From positions 9,223,298 to 9,287,297 of the forward strand of contig OX377203.1 of assembly GCA_947396885.1 (NCBI GenBank): a DNA stretch of 64,000 nt. Reading direction: 5' to 3'. Positions within the stretch are counted from its first letter, which is position 1, and each line of letters begins with the position of its first letter. Shown in pieces: positions 63,255 through 64,000 of the stretch. A program made the translations under genes and the position numbers. A model generated the notes under the pieces. It made no database searches, was not told the origin of the DNA, and saw nothing but the letters and a program-made list of their open reading frames with translations. This DNA is from Heligmosomoides polygyrus polygyrus. Lineage: Eukaryota; Nematoda; Chromadorea; Rhabditida; Heligmosomidae.

Positions 63255-64000
63255 ATTTATTTATTTGTTTATTTATTTGTGGCGCGAATTATCGCGTGGT
63301 GCCATACAACGCACCCACATGCAATACACATTAGAAACGGCATGATGACAACACAAACATATCCAAACAGAGATCACAAAAAATAGAACAAACAATTAGA
63401 TAAAAATAAAAGAACTAAATTCAGAACTATTTCAATCGCTGGTCAATGAATTTCTTAAATCGGCCGAGGGACATCTGAAGCACATTATCATTGAGCAGTG
63501 GTCGAAATGGTTGGAATGGTTCTGTTCGAAAAAAAGTTTGCGGATTTGGCTTTGGCTCTTCATATCTGAATCGGTGACTCTTAGGTAACCATATCTTGTT
63601 CTGGCCTCAGGTAACATTGAAAAGAAGTCTGAGGCTTCTATTTGTACTGTGCCTGTCAGTGTTTTGAACATCATCATAAGATTGAATTTTGTTCTCCTAC
63701 TCCTAAGGGACGACAAACCCAAATGAATAGCTCTGGTGTCACCATCGGGAATGGAGGAATGGTCCATCGCAAGAAACCTCAGCATCAGTTTGCGGGTGAA
63801 GTATATCTTTGCGTTTGTAAGGGTTGAAGATGGTAGTTCCACTTTCAACGATTGCCCTGATGTGCATTTTATAAGCCCTTAATAGAACCAAGATATTTTT
63901 GCTTCTAAACATCCGAAAAAGGTTGTAGGTACGAACCAAATCTTTCTTAGGAGCATACTGTAGTGTGGCCCGAAGTCCAGGTTGCTGTTTATGAGATAAC
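63255..64000 (-). mobile_element. CR1/L2-type LINE, 3' end (continues beyond window)
   Basis: Reading the minus strand from the right edge: NLFRMFRSKNILVLLRAYKM and HIRAIVESGTTIFNPYK, then LRSRRTKFNLMMMFKTLTGT and IEASDFFSMLPEARTRYGY, the conserved tail after the reverse transcriptase of CR1/Jockey-type LINEs. A frameshift near 63530 breaks the last 30 residues. The 3' end is an (AAAT)-type simple repeat at about 63255-63285. Confidence 0.78.

Noticed and set aside
61305..64000. chc-1 exon 8
   Set aside because: Looked for the next propeller block after SMQ; no acceptor followed by a matching frame was seen, so the exon is probably to the right of the window.

Overview
The window looks like a gene-poor, repeat-rich stretch of nuclear DNA from a parasitic strongylid nematode, probably a hookworm-like species. 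The basis is spliced genes with GT-AG introns, pyrimidine-AG acceptors, AATAAA signals, predicted proteins of nematode type, and hookworm-style RTE, Penelope-like, mariner, Tc1 and tRNA-derived SINE elements. There is no rRNA, no CRISPR array and no convincing bacterial operon.

Three host genes are readable, all on the + strand. (1) About 1.3-9.13 kb: the 3' part of a long coiled-coil gene ending in a C-x2-C-x3-GH-x4-C zinc knuckle, best explained as a CLIP-170-type microtubule plus-end protein; its 5' part lies left of the window and one exon junction (around 3.6 to 5.5 kb) is unresolved. (2) 26.93-39.72 kb: a complete eight-exon gene for a secreted PDGF/VEGF-family cystine-knot factor with two CxCxC segments, the likely pvf-1 orthologue; all intron phases fit. 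(3) 47.61 kb to beyond the right-hand part of the window: the first seven exons of clathrin heavy chain (chc-1), covering the start of the N-terminal beta-propeller; two giant introns (3.7 and 9.0 kb) separate the first coding exons, then four exons are packed tightly. Exon 8 was not found before the window ends.

Most of the rest is mobile DNA. 3.8-8.5 kb holds Penelope-like remnants with GIY-YIG endonuclease and hammerhead-ribozyme motifs. 12.7-18.9 kb holds a LINE ORF1 remnant between two direct repeats, mariner remnants, a two-copy tRNA-like SINE pair and a 2.3 kb RTE LINE with target-site duplication. 20.0-21.6 kb is a cluster of palindromic GGGCCTGTTCATACTTCG MITEs. 24.0-26.0 kb is a nest of SINEs and MITEs. 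The pvf-1 introns hold a complete-ended mariner, three tandem TTA-flanked MITEs, inverted Tc1 halves with a SINE inserted in one, and a Penelope 3' fragment. 40-46.8 kb holds RTE fragments and fold-back elements. The chc-1 introns (48-60 kb) are dominated by one MITE family (ends like GGCCGGATTCATCAACGAC) and by palindromes nested inside palindromes; the right edge holds another palindrome and a CR1/L2-type LINE running out of the window.

The genes do not form one pathway. The strongest points are the pvf-1 gene model, the ribozyme motifs, the nested palindromes at 56.7-58.6 kb, and the tandem TTA-sharing MITEs. Exon borders were read by eye from splice signals and codon phase, so a shift of a few bases is possible.
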